Source of the DNA: Pirellulaceae bacterium
Lineage (GTDB): Bacteria > Planctomycetota > Planctomycetia > Pirellulales > Pirellulaceae
Direction: 5' to 3'
DNA: 42,997 nt
NCBI GenBank assembly: GCA_028280445.1
Contig: JANQLU010000073.1
Coordinates: 1 to 42,997 of the forward strand
Shown here: positions 18,134 through 26,825 of the stretch, one piece after another
Layout of the letters: every line of letters begins with the position of its first letter
How positions within the stretch are numbered: the first letter of the stretch is position 1
Notes under the pieces: generated by a model
Seen by the model: the letters and a program-made list of their open reading frames with translations, nothing else
The model's database searches: none
Told to the model about the DNA's origin: nothing
Translations under genes and position numbers: made by a program

Positions 18134-19474
18134 TCATTGCTCTTGTTCGTCGAATTCCGACGACGATTGCTGTTGGAATTCGTCAAACAATTGAGTGATG
18201 TGAACATGGAGGTCATAGTCATGCGAGAATTTCTCGTCTAACAACTCTTTGACATTATCAACCGAATGTGTCAGCAACCGGATAAGGTCCGCCGCAAGCG
18301 GTTCGTTTTGATTGACGACAGCTGTATTCAGTCGATTCGCCAAAGCGTTCGCGATTTCAGAGTCGTTTTTATCGGCCAGCGAAACCAAACTCATGGCTGC
18401 GCCGACCACAACTTCGGAGTGGTGGTCCCCAACCATGTGTACCAGAATTCTTTTTCCGAATTCTTTATCAACACTTTGCAAACCCACCGCGCGTGCCAAC
18501 CGTCCTCGGACGATGGGATCGTCGTCCGTGAGGCATCGTTCAATCTGTTCAAAAACATCAGTTGAGACCGGTGCATAGGCAATCAGCGTTGCAGCTGCCT
18601 GACGAATCGCAACTTCACGACTGCTCAAACAACGCAACACTGGCTCAACGGCACTGGAATCCAATTCCTCAATCCCGTCTTCCAATTGCCAAAGTGCGGC
18701 CAGTTGTTCCGTTTTCGATTTCGACGAAAGCATGGTGATGAGTTGATCCCGCGTCCAGTGATTATTTCCAGGCGCGGTTGGCTCGAACACAACGTCTTGA
18801 GATTTTCCCAAAAACTTGATGGACTTGACGAAAATTTCTTGCGCATCAAATCGCAAATCGGATGCCCACGGTGGGGACATGTCGTTTCTCGCTTTGGCCA
18901 GCAGCGCTAACGCGTATCCCATCGTCTGGGACGACAAAATTCCACGCTTTCTCATCGACCAGCCAGTCCACGAACCATCTGTCCAGGAATTGTCAAAAAC
19001 AGTTGAATTGGCCGAAAAAATGCCAAACCCAAAAAACAATGTCGCCAAATGCGAAATGCTTGCGTAATCAGGATGATCCGGTTGAACAAATCCGCGGCTC
19101 ACCAAAACATGCTTTGTAAGTTCATAGGCCAGTTGGCTCACCAGATGAAATTTTTCCTCAAGTTCATCATTGGGAACAAAAACAACCGGATCGTCGCCAG
19201 GCCGATATCGATCATCCATATCGTCCAACTCGCCGGGCTCAACAATTTCCAGTCGACAACTGGTGCTCGGCAAATCCATTTGACCCAAAATGAATTCCAC
19301 ACAATCTCGAGCAAATTCTGCGTCCGTTTTGTCGTCGGCCTCAAAATCCTCCAAGTACAACATCGTCGTGTTTGTCAATTGGTCGACACCGAGTTCGTCA
19401 GTCAGTGACTGCATACTGATTTCGACCCAAACTTTGTCCACGAGTTGAATCGGACATTTTGCACCGAAAAACAT
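18134..19474 (-). CDS. HEAT-repeat protein of unknown function
   Basis: From the ATG at 19474 this is a 446-residue protein; a longer frame reaching 19531 would give an unlikely 19-residue leader. The first 240 residues form an unrecognised domain beginning MFFGAKCPIQLVDKVWVEIS, with a conserved-looking acidic centre and the phrase SISHLATLFFGFGIFSANS, which recalls planctomycete hypothetical proteins that carry a peptidase-like HE site; that HE site is not clear here. About residues 260-440 are HEAT-like helical pairs (PVLRCLSSREVAIRQAAATL, RCLTDDDPIVRGRLARAVG, GDHHSEVVVGAAMSLVSLAD). No signal peptide or membrane segment. It sits 50 bases after the thiolase and 75 before prpD. Function unknown. 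Confidence 0.8.
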   Translation of the reverse strand: MFFGAKCPIQLVDKVWVEISMQSLTDELGVDQLTNTTMLYLEDFEADDKTDAEFARDCVEFILGQMDLPSTSCRLEIVEPGELDDMDDRYRPGDDPVVFVPNDELEEKFHLVSQLAYELTKHVLVSRGFVQPDHPDYASISHLATLFFGFGIFSANSTVFDNSWTDGSWTGWSMRKRGILSSQTMGYALALLAKARNDMSPPWASDLRFDAQEIFVKSIKFLGKSQDVVFEPTAPGNNHWTRDQLITMLSSKSKTEQLAALWQLEDGIEELDSSAVEPVLRCLSSREVAIRQAAATLIAYAPVSTDVFEQIERCLTDDDPIVRGRLARAVGLQSVDKEFGKRILVHMVGDHHSEVVVGAAMSLVSLADKNDSEIANALANRLNTAVVNQNEPLAADLIRLLTHSVDNVKELLDEKFSHDYDLHVHITQLFDEFQQQSSSEFDEQEQ

Positions 19475-19524
19475 GCGATGTTCCCATATGAAATTAGTTT
19501 GAGTGAAAAGCAACAGCCGACAAA

Positions 19525-20697
19525 CTAACAAGCCTCAACGACCATCGCGACAGCATTGCCGCCGCCGAGACACAAACTGACGCAACCCAGTTTTTTGTTT
19601 TGCCGTTTCATGGCGTAATACATCGTCGTCAAAACGCGAGCACCACTGGCGCCAATCGGGTGCCCCAGTGAAATTCCGCCGCCGTAAACATTGACCTTGG
19701 CTGGATCGAGCTGCAGCTCGTTCATACAGGCAACCATCTGAGCGGCGAACGCTTCGTTGATTTCGAACAAATCGATATCGCCTTTTGACACGTTTGCTTT
19801 TGCTATAGCTTCGCGAATCGCTTCGACTGGCGCAATAAATAAATCTTGCGGGTCAGTTCCAGAAGTATGACTGGACAAGATTTTCAATTTGAATTCGGCG
19901 TCGGCCGCCATCTCTTCGTCCGCCACTACAACTGCGGCAGCCCCATCATTGATCGTCGAAGCATTCCCGGCAGTGACCGTCCCATCTTTTTGGAAAACCG
20001 TTCGCAATTTTTGCAAACCGTCGAAACTGGTTTCAGGTCGCGGGCTTTCGTCTCGATCGATCACCTTTTCACCTTTGCGATCTTTCAACGTCACGGCAAC
20101 AATCTCGTCGTCAAACACGCCTTCGTTGATCGCAGCTGCGGCACGTTGTTGGCTTTGCTCGGAAAACTTGTCTTGATCCTCACGCGAGACATTGTATTTG
20201 GCAGCGATATGTTCGGCGTGATTGCCCATCGGGCAGGAGTAAAAAGCACACGTCAAACCGTCGTGTGCCATCGCATCGACCATCATCGCGTCACCGTATT
20301 TCACACCGCCACGCATGGAATACGACAGATGAGGTGCCATGGTCATATTTTCCATTCCGCCGGCGACGATCGCTGCGGCGTCGCCACAGCGAATAGCCTG
20401 GTCGGCGATCATGACCGCTTTCAACCCGGAACCGCAGACCTTGTTGACCGTAACGGCCGCGATTGACGATGGCATGCCCGCTTTCAAAGCCGCTTGTCTG
20501 GCCGGGGCCTGCCCCACTCCCGCTTGCAGAACATTGCCCATAATGACTTCGTCGAACTCGTCGACCGGCAATCCAGAACGCTCAATTGCGGCTGCAATCG
20601 CCACCCCGCCCAAATCTGTTGCTGAAAAACTCTTGAAGTTGCCCAGCAACGACCCAATTGGTGTTCGGGCTGCCGAGACGATGAATGAATCTGCCAT
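19525..20697 (-). CDS. Acetyl-CoA C-acetyltransferase (thiolase)
   Basis: From the ATG at 20697 the protein has 390 residues, the normal thiolase length, and the ATG is preceded by ACAGGAAATTC, a good ribosome-binding site; an earlier frame start at 20724 is less likely. The acylated cysteine is Cys88 in VNKVCGSGLKAVM, the active-site histidine is in GGGISLGHPIGASGAR, and the proton-donor cysteine is in CVSLCLGGGNAVAM. It condenses or cleaves acetoacetyl-CoA and related 3-ketoacyl-CoAs. The neighbours (acyl-CoA dehydrogenase, carboxyltransferase, prpD) favour a degradative role, but a biosynthetic PhaA-like role cannot be excluded. Confidence 0.95.
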   Translation of the reverse strand: MADSFIVSAARTPIGSLLGNFKSFSATDLGGVAIAAAIERSGLPVDEFDEVIMGNVLQAGVGQAPARQAALKAGMPSSIAAVTVNKVCGSGLKAVMIADQAIRCGDAAAIVAGGMENMTMAPHLSYSMRGGVKYGDAMMVDAMAHDGLTCAFYSCPMGNHAEHIAAKYNVSREDQDKFSEQSQQRAAAAINEGVFDDEIVAVTLKDRKGEKVIDRDESPRPETSFDGLQKLRTVFQKDGTVTAGNASTINDGAAAVVVADEEMAADAEFKLKILSSHTSGTDPQDLFIAPVEAIREAIAKANVSKGDIDLFEINEAFAAQMVACMNELQLDPAKVNVYGGGISLGHPIGASGARVLTTMYYAMKRQNKKLGCVSLCLGGGNAVAMVVEAC

Positions 20698-21024
20698 TAT
20701 GAATTTCCTGTAATCGCGTTGCAAACTACGGATTAACGGCTACAAAATACACGTCGACACATTGCGTTCGGGCGATCTTTGGCCATAATCCGTATTGAAA
20801 TAATTCCGCATCAAAGTGTGAATTTGGGGATGATTGGCTCTGTCGACAACCTGATTCGACAGTAATACTACGCCGGCAGGATCGAGTTACTTTCTGCCAA
20901 GAAACGACCTGACAACCTGTTGCTCATCGATGGATCTACAGGTAATCGTTTTCCCACTTCACTTAAAGATATCAATCAATCAACTTTTTGTTAGGGTCCT
21001 TCACCCGCCCAAACGAGGATTTCG
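20698..21024. other. Divergent promoter region between thiolase and acyl-CoA dehydrogenase
   Basis: No gene is supported. It separates divergently transcribed acyl-CoA genes and so is the natural place for a shared operator. One inverted repeat is visible: CTGTCGA at 20840-20846 and TCGACAG at 20856-20862, with a 9-nt spacer. It could bind a dimeric regulator, but seven pairs is weak evidence. The dehydrogenase has a clear ribosome-binding site (ACGAGGA). Confidence 0.4.
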
Positions 21025-22791
21025 ATGGCAACGTTAACCGAACTGGAAAAAAAACAAATTGCTCAGGCTGAAGAGCTGTTGTTCACCGGCGAAGCCAAGG
21101 AGGGATTTGCAAAAGACCTCTTCCTGGGCGAATTCAACGCCGATGCGATTTTGCCTTATCCGGAACTGCCCGCTGAGGCCAAAAAACGCGGAGATGAAGC
21201 GGTCGAGGCCGTGGCCGAATTCTGTCGCGACAATATCGACCCCGTCCAAATCGACCGTGATGCACGGATTCCCGACTCCGTTATCACGGGGTTCGGTGAA
21301 TTGGGTGTATTAGGGATGACCAGCAGCCCCGAAAACGGCGGTCAGGGATTGAGCCAATATAATTATTGCCGAGTCCTCGAAATCATCGGTGGACACTGCG
21401 CTTCGACGGGAGTGTTTGTTAACGCACATCATTCGATCGGCTGTCGCGCACTCGACTTGTTCGGCACAGACGAGCAAAAATCAAAGTGGATGGTTCCGAT
21501 GGCCAAAGGGGAAAAGCTGGCCGCTTTTGCGTTGACCGAACCTCAAGCGGGTTCCGACGCCAGTAACGTTCGGACCACCGCAACTCCGACAGCCGACGGT
21601 ACCGCTTACAAAATCAATGGACAAAAACGTTGGATTACCAATGGCGGAATCGCCGACGTGCTGACCGTCATGGCGCGAACTCCCGACGATGACGATGCGG
21701 AGGGAAAAATCACAGCATTTTTCATGACTCCCGATATGCCGGGCTTCAAAGTCATCGAAGAGCGGATGGAAAAAAACAGCATTCGCGGAACCGCAACCGG
21801 CAGATTGGAATTCGAAGACGTTGTGGTTCCTGAGGAAAATATTCTCGGTCCCAAAGGAAAAGGTTTGAAAGTCGCGTTGACGGTCTTGGATTTCGGACGC
21901 ACTACGTTTGGAGCTTGTTGTACCGGTGCAGCCAAATTCTGTGTCGAACGAATGGTTTATCGAGCCAACACGCGTCGTCAATTTGGCAAAACGCTCGGTG
22001 AATTCCAATTGGTCAAAAAGAAAATCGCGATGGCCGTGGCGGAAACTTATGCCATGGAATCGGCGACCTATCACACGGCTGCGCTGATTGACAGCGGTGC
22101 TCACGACTACATGGTGGAAACCGCGATGCTCAAAGTTTTTGCCAGCGACAGTCTTTGGCGCATCGCCAACGACACGTTGCAAATTTGGGGAGGCGCCGGA
22201 TTTTTTACCGATCAGCCTTTCGAACGAATCATGCGCGACGCCCGTCTGAATCTGGTCGGCGAAGGTGCCAATGATGTGCTGCGCTGTTTCGTTGCTATGG
22301 TCGGGCTGAGAGGCCTGAAAGCCAAAGCCGATGGTGGTTTCAAAGAAATGATTCAAATGAAAATGCTGCCGCCTAAGGTTCCCAATGAAATTGATGAATT
22401 GCAATTCATGGCTCGCACGATCAGCAAACAAATCAACCAGCTGTCGTGGGCTTGTCGGTTCAAGGGCCGCGAGCACAAAGAAGCAATTTTGAACGAACAG
22501 TATCTGCAGGAGCGGTTGGGAGACGCCGCCACTGAAATTTTCATGTGCAGTTGTGTATTCTCACGTTTGACCTCGCTGCTGTCCAACGGAACCGTTCCAC
22601 AAAAAATCAAAGATCGCGAACTTGCTACCGGCATGATGTATTTGCGTCTGGCTCGTGCGCGAAACATTCAGCGATTTAATGAAATTAAAGCGAACTTTGA
22701 CAGCGACTATGTCAAAACAGCAGACTACTGGCTCAACCACGATTTCGGCCAGGAATTATGGAACATTGACCCCAAAGATTCGCCGGCATAG
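21025..22791 (+). CDS. Acyl-CoA dehydrogenase, long (VLCAD/ACAD9-like) type
   Basis: A 588-residue flavoenzyme, longer than the 380-residue short-chain types because of a C-terminal helical extension (from about residue 440), as in VLCAD/ACAD9-like enzymes. Landmarks are AAFALTEPQAGSDASNVR (168-183), RWITNGG (202-208), RTTFGACCTGAAK, and IWGGAGFFTDQPFERIMRDA with the candidate catalytic base Glu413 in VGEGANDVLRCF. It oxidises an acyl-CoA to the 2-enoyl-CoA and passes electrons to ETF. The sequence cannot fix chain length or branching preference. It is separated by 100 bases from the carboxyltransferase gene on the same strand, probably one transcript. Confidence 0.93.
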   Translation: MATLTELEKKQIAQAEELLFTGEAKEGFAKDLFLGEFNADAILPYPELPAEAKKRGDEAVEAVAEFCRDNIDPVQIDRDARIPDSVITGFGELGVLGMTSSPENGGQGLSQYNYCRVLEIIGGHCASTGVFVNAHHSIGCRALDLFGTDEQKSKWMVPMAKGEKLAAFALTEPQAGSDASNVRTTATPTADGTAYKINGQKRWITNGGIADVLTVMARTPDDDDAEGKITAFFMTPDMPGFKVIEERMEKNSIRGTATGRLEFEDVVVPEENILGPKGKGLKVALTVLDFGRTTFGACCTGAAKFCVERMVYRANTRRQFGKTLGEFQLVKKKIAMAVAETYAMESATYHTAALIDSGAHDYMVETAMLKVFASDSLWRIANDTLQIWGGAGFFTDQPFERIMRDARLNLVGEGANDVLRCFVAMVGLRGLKAKADGGFKEMIQMKMLPPKVPNEIDELQFMARTISKQINQLSWACRFKGREHKEAILNEQYLQERLGDAATEIFMCSCVFSRLTSLLSNGTVPQKIKDRELATGMMYLRLARARNIQRFNEIKANFDSDYVKTADYWLNHDFGQELWNIDPKDSPA

Positions 22792-22891
22792 ACCGCTAGA
22801 AGATATTAACTTGAACTCCAGCATTTCAACCCAACGCAGGCGGTGAGGTTCATCGCCTGTTTTAGTGTCTAAACCCAAAAAATTAAAAACG

Positions 22892-24499
22892 ATGTCAACA
22901 AATTGGCCTGAACTGATTTCGGAATTCAAACAACAAAGCGATGTGATCGAGCTTGGCGGCGGTCAAAAATCAATTGATCGTCAACACAAAAAAAATCGCC
23001 TGACAGCCCGCGAACGTATTGCAAAAATTTTGGACGACGGCGAGACGTTGCTGGAAATCGGTCGTTGGGCGGCGTGGGAAATGTACTCCGAATGGGGCGG
23101 CGCGATTTCCGCAAGCGTCATATGCGGGATCGGAAAAGTATCCAATCGCAGCGTGATGATCATTGCCAACGACGCAACGATCAAAGCCGGCGCTTTTTTT
23201 CCCATGACTTGCAAGAAAGTGTTGCGAGCCCAGCGAATCGCGATGCAAAACCGTTTACCGCTGTTGTATCTGGTCGATTCGGCCGGTGTTTTTCTTCCGC
23301 TGCAAGACGAAATTTTTCCCGACGAAGACGACTTTGGTCGCATCTTTTACAACAATTCGGTTATCAGCGCGATGGGCATCCCACAGCTCGCAGCGATCAT
23401 GGGAAACTGCGTCGCTGGCGGAGGCTATTTGCCAGTCCTTTGTGACAAACTGATTATGACCGAAGGCTCCGGTTTATATCTGGCCGGTCCGGCGTTGGTC
23501 AAAAGCGCTATCGGCCAGGAAGTTTCTCACGAAGACCTGGGCGGTCCTGAAATGCACGCCAGCATCAGCGGGACTATCGATTTCCGGGAGCCGGACGAAG
23601 AGTCCGCTATCAAGCGCATTCGCGAACAAATCGAGTTTTTGCCTGAAAATGATCGGCACCACAATTTCCGCCGCGACGCATCGGCCGAGCCGGCCAAACC
23701 CGGCAACGAAATCGTAGAGCATATTCCCATGGACGCTCAGCAGCGATTTGATGTCCGAGATTTGATTACTTTTCTCGTCGATGCCGAATCGTTCCAGGAA
23801 TATAAATCTGAATACGGGCAAACCATTGTTTGTGGCTACGCAAAAATCGGCGGATATCACGTTGGAATCGTTGCCAATCAGCGGACGGTCGTTCAATCCA
23901 AAAAAGACGGTATGCAGTTTGGCGGCGTCATTTATCACGATAGCGCCGACAAAGCTGCCCGATTTATTATGGATTGCAACCAAACTTGGACCCCCATTAT
24001 TTTTCTGCAGGACGTAATGGGCTTTATGGTCGGCCGAGATAGTGAACACGCGGGCATCATTCGTGCCGGTGCAAAACTGGTGAACGTGATTTCCAACAGC
24101 CGCGTTCCAAAATTAACTGTCATTACCGGTGGCAGCTACGGTGCCGGCAATTATGGTATGTGTGGTAAAGCGTTTAATCCACGAATGATCTTTGCCTGGC
24201 CCAACGCACGTTATGCCGTGATGGGCGGAAAACAGGCGGCCAAAGTGTTGTTGGACATCAATATTGCCGCGCTCAAACGTGCCGGGAGAGAACCGGATAC
24301 AGATGAATTGGAACAATTGCGCCACTCGGTCACCGAAGCTTACGAAACATCGACCGACATTCGTTACGCTGCCGCTCGACTGTGGGTCGATGGAATCGTC
24401 AATCCGGAAGACACCCGAAATCTGTTAATCCAAAGCCTAGAAGTTGTTACTCGGGACGCCGACGAATCGCCGTTTAAAACCGGGGTTTTGCAAGTTTAG
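22892..24499 (+). CDS. Acyl-CoA carboxylase carboxyltransferase (beta) subunit, methylcrotonyl-CoA carboxylase-like
   Basis: From the ATG at 22892 the subunit has 535 residues; a GTG at 22865 would add nine. It contains both crotonase-fold halves of the carboxyltransferase. RLTARERIAKILDDG near the N-terminus, LPLQDEIFPDEDDFGRIFYN, NCVAGGGYLPVL, and in the second half QDVMGFMVGRDSEHAGIIR, TGGSYGAGNYGMCGKAFNPR and MGGKQAAKVLL are typical; the LPLQDEIFPD phrase favours the methylcrotonyl-CoA branch over propionyl-CoA. It moves carboxyl groups from biotin to an acyl-CoA. The biotin carboxylase/carrier subunit it needs is not in the window. Together with the dehydrogenase it suggests leucine or isoprenoid-type acyl degradation. 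Confidence 0.93.
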   Translation: MSTNWPELISEFKQQSDVIELGGGQKSIDRQHKKNRLTARERIAKILDDGETLLEIGRWAAWEMYSEWGGAISASVICGIGKVSNRSVMIIANDATIKAGAFFPMTCKKVLRAQRIAMQNRLPLLYLVDSAGVFLPLQDEIFPDEDDFGRIFYNNSVISAMGIPQLAAIMGNCVAGGGYLPVLCDKLIMTEGSGLYLAGPALVKSAIGQEVSHEDLGGPEMHASISGTIDFREPDEESAIKRIREQIEFLPENDRHHNFRRDASAEPAKPGNEIVEHIPMDAQQRFDVRDLITFLVDAESFQEYKSEYGQTIVCGYAKIGGYHVGIVANQRTVVQSKKDGMQFGGVIYHDSADKAARFIMDCNQTWTPIIFLQDVMGFMVGRDSEHAGIIRAGAKLVNVISNSRVPKLTVITGGSYGAGNYGMCGKAFNPRMIFAWPNARYAVMGGKQAAKVLLDINIAALKRAGREPDTDELEQLRHSVTEAYETSTDIRYAAARLWVDGIVNPEDTRNLLIQSLEVVTRDADESPFKTGVLQV

Positions 24500-24592
24500 G
24501 ATCTCACAGGGAACTCAGATTACGTTGACACGTCTAAACAAAGCCCTTCCGAAACACCCAATCTGCCAATTCAAAAAGAGAGAGATTGACTG

Positions 24593-25084
24593 ATGAAAAC
24601 AAAATTCCAATTGATCGTTGTTGCGTTGCTCGTTTCAGGACTGGTCGCACCTGTCGTAGCCCAGGACGACAAAAAGAAAGATGAGAAAAAAGTCGAAGTA
24701 AAAGCCAAGGATGACAAAGACAAAAAAAAGGTCAAACCGCATTCCGGACCGATCGTTGAATTCAAAAAAATCAGCGTCGAGAAAAAAGCCTTTGAGGATG
24801 CCACGGCGAAAAGACCGATTGTGATCAAAACAGAAAAAGAAGCCAAAAAATATTTCAACAAAGAGACATTGGCCAAGGTTAAAAAAGTCGTCGATTTTGA
24901 CGCACGTCACATTCTCATTTTCGCTTGGCGCGGATCGGGCCGCGACAAACTGGATTACGTCGTCATGGAATCTTTTCCCGAGCAAATCGCATGCACCTAC
25001 ACACGTGGTCGAACTCGAGATTTGCGGTCCCACGTCCGCGTATTTTCAGTTCGCAAAAATGTGAAAGTGATGGTTCGCCAATAG
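24593..25084 (+). CDS. Small secreted lysine-rich protein of unknown function
   Basis: A 163-residue protein with a clear signal peptide (MKTKFQLIVVALLVSGLVAP, cleavage near VVAQ-DD). The mature N-terminus is a highly charged linker (about 25-48, DDKKKDEKKVEVKAKDDKDK) followed by a compact domain of about 110 residues with alternating strands (KRPIVIKTEKEAKKYF, VVDFDARHILIFAWRGSGRD, DYVVMESF). No catalytic motif is recognised. GAGAGA upstream of the ATG is an acceptable ribosome-binding site. It converges on the BBP7-like gene, with two palindromic repeats between them. Confidence 0.85.
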   Translation: MKTKFQLIVVALLVSGLVAPVVAQDDKKKDEKKVEVKAKDDKDKKKVKPHSGPIVEFKKISVEKKAFEDATAKRPIVIKTEKEAKKYFNKETLAKVKKVVDFDARHILIFAWRGSGRDKLDYVVMESFPEQIACTYTRGRTRDLRSHVRVFSVRKNVKVMVRQ

Positions 25085-25110
25085 CCGGTTGATATATTTG
25101 GCATGCCCAT

Positions 25111-25182
25111 GTGAGCGGCAAGGCGCTAGCCGCCGGTTGAGGCACTGTTCGACATACCGGCGGCTAGCGCCTTGCCGCTCAC
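25111..25182. repeat. Palindromic intergenic repeat, family A, copy 4
   Basis: Arms GTGAGCGGCAAGGCGCTAGC and GCTAGCGCCTTGCCGCTCAC are perfect complements, extended by CGCCGG/CCGGCG, around a loop unlike that of copies 1 and 2. It lies between convergent genes. No T-run follows. Confidence 0.9.
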
Positions 25183-25188
25183 AGATAA

Positions 25189-25246
25189 GTAGGGCCGGTT
25201 CCTACCGGCCGGTTTTATCGAATTGGCCGGTGGGAACCGGCCCTAC
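25189..25246. repeat. REP-like inverted pair (BIME-like), family C
   Basis: GTAG at 25189-25192 stands directly before a perfect hairpin (GGCCGGT 25193-25199, loop TCCT, ACCGGCC 25204-25210). A second unit, 25225-25246, is its inverse: hairpin GGCCGGT-GGGA-ACCGGCC followed by CTAC. The two arms of 22 nt differ at one position. A GTAG tetranucleotide 5' of a short palindrome, in inverted pairs, is the layout of bacterial REP/BIME elements. It ends six bases before the stop codon of the convergent BBP7-like gene. Confidence 0.85.
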
Positions 25247-25251
25247 AAGAT

Positions 25252-26517
25252 TTACTTTCGCAACCCAAATCGAAAACTGAAACCGGCAAATTCGACGTCG
25301 CGGAAACCGGCCAAGGTTTCGTCGTTGCCATTGTCAAACGCCGAGCCAATGTTTTGGTAGTTTAAAAATTCAACACCGCTGCGGAAAAAGAAATTAGAAC
25401 CGTCACGAAGTCGTCTGTCGATTTGAATCCCGGTTGAAACTTCGTAACTGTGGATATCAAAATTTTGCAACACGTCGTTTTGGACTCCGGCAATTCGACG
25501 ATAGTCGCCTTCGGTGTACGAAATGTAACCTTGCATGTACAACGAAAAATGACGCGTCAGTCGTTGCACCGCTGAACCGCCGAATACGATTCCCAATTGG
25601 TCGGTTCGCGCTCGCTTGAATTGGACAATATCATTGTCGTCAATCATATCTTCGCGAAATTCCATCCAGCGGGCGCCAGATTCCAACTCAATCCACGAAC
25701 CTCGCCCCGTACAAAATTTGCGTCCAAACATCAGGTCGATGTTGTAAGTTTCGAGGTCGACAAAGGAATTCGGATTGAGAATTGTGGCTTGTCGCGAGCC
25801 AAAGAAAAACCATTTCGCTTTGGCATGTAATTTGTTATCGATGGCGTATCTTGCAATCGCTCGATGAGCCGCCGCCAAATCAAAATCGGCTCCATCGTCA
25901 CCAACAGGTGTATCGATCCCGACCGCGATCCCGCCTTCCTTGTGATAATTCAACAGCAACAAATCGTAACTTGCCTGCCACCGATACTGGAGACATTTAC
26001 CACCAGCACAGGGAGCACATCCGCCCATCCCATTATCCGGAAGAACGACCGAACGACTCCAGTGTTGTGGAGGCGCATCCGTGATGGGAATGGAACCTGG
26101 CGCGGGTGGGTCCTGAAGTGAATACGTCAACGGACCCGGCGGTTGAACTCTCGAATCCCCGATAGAACCCGAATCGAAAATGGTGGCCGAATCTCCAATG
26201 GAACCCGAGTCAGCAATGGTATTCGGGGTTTTTGTTCTGTTCGTTTGAGGATTGTTGGTTTGAGGTGGAAAAAGCGCATCAGGCGCCGGACCCGGTTCTT
26301 CTTGCAAGTGATACATTCGCAGCCGAGGCGCAGGTACTTGAAGCGACTTGGCTCCCGAACCAACTTCTTCTGCTCGATCGGTTAGCGAACGATTGACCAC
26401 GGGTCTGTGAATCAATTTTCTAGGCGTTTGCTGCGCAGGCGCGATCGTTGACAGACAATGCACAAAAAGTGCTATCACGATTGCCAGTAACAACAGCTTG
26501 GAACAACACAGCCGCAT
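25252..26517 (-). CDS. BBP7-like outer-membrane beta-barrel protein
   Basis: A 421-residue protein with a signal peptide (LLLLAIVIALFVHCLSTIAP, cleavage near APAQQ), a Pro/Asn/Thr-rich linker of about 130 residues, a cysteine-rich turn (GGCAPCAGGKC), and a C-terminal barrel-like region of alternating strands (YRWQASYDLLLLNYHKEGG, IARYAIDNKLHAKAKWFFF, RHFSLYMQGYISYTEGDYRR, FAGFSFRFGLRK). This resembles the BBP7 family of planctomycete outer-membrane proteins, which has no known function. The linker carries a duplicated octapeptide DSGSIGDS (residues 103-110 and 115-122). The ATG at 26517 gives the signal peptide directly. Confidence 0.75.
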   Translation of the reverse strand: MRLCCSKLLLLAIVIALFVHCLSTIAPAQQTPRKLIHRPVVNRSLTDRAEEVGSGAKSLQVPAPRLRMYHLQEEPGPAPDALFPPQTNNPQTNRTKTPNTIADSGSIGDSATIFDSGSIGDSRVQPPGPLTYSLQDPPAPGSIPITDAPPQHWSRSVVLPDNGMGGCAPCAGGKCLQYRWQASYDLLLLNYHKEGGIAVGIDTPVGDDGADFDLAAAHRAIARYAIDNKLHAKAKWFFFGSRQATILNPNSFVDLETYNIDLMFGRKFCTGRGSWIELESGARWMEFREDMIDDNDIVQFKRARTDQLGIVFGGSAVQRLTRHFSLYMQGYISYTEGDYRRIAGVQNDVLQNFDIHSYEVSTGIQIDRRLRDGSNFFFRSGVEFLNYQNIGSAFDNGNDETLAGFRDVEFAGFSFRFGLRK

Positions 26518-26825
26518 GGTTAGAACCTATTTTTTGGCGGAACGATCAGGGCTTCCAAAGTCAACGCAGAAATCCTAATCAGGAGAACCGTTAACATTGG
26601 TGAGATCGACTTTAAATTAAGGCTGCGCCAGAATAACTGTTAAAACCAGAAAAGTCTTCCAGCTCTACCCAGTTTGACATAGATTCGCAAATTCGGGAGG
26701 GCGAGGCTCCCGCCGAGCCGTGGGTATGGCGTGTTGGGAACGAGCTTTCATCCACTGTTAGTGGCAAGGTGCTAGCCGCTCATGGGATTAGGCTCGGCAG
26801 GAGCCTCGCCCTCCCGCCCTCCCAG
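26518..26825. other. Intergenic region upstream of BBP7-like gene
   Basis: No gene is supported. The part next to the BBP7-like gene (26518-26690) should hold its promoter, with no confident box. The part at 26694-26816 is a composite repeat listed separately, lying between two genes of the same direction. Confidence 0.5.
26694..26816. repeat. Composite repeat bounded by inverted family B units
   Basis: The left 26-nt unit (26694-26719, beginning CGGGAGGGCGAGGCTCCCGC) and right unit (26791-26816, beginning GGCTCGGCAGGAGCCTCGCC) are inverse copies with one mismatch. Between them, 26761-26782 is a broken family A arm (GTGGCAAGGTGCTAGCCGCT). GGAG lies 5' of the small GGCTC-GAGCC hairpin of each unit, as in REP elements. 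The element has the same order as the one at 37538-37722. Confidence 0.85.

Noticed and set aside
21481..22476. 331-codon minus-strand open frame
   Set aside because: It lies wholly opposite the acyl-CoA dehydrogenase, whose motifs are intact; the antisense protein has no recognisable motif and is a codon-usage shadow.
25111..25246. Canonical intrinsic terminator
   Set aside because: The hairpins sit between convergent genes, but no T-run follows either stem, and the same units also occur upstream of genes (25-92).
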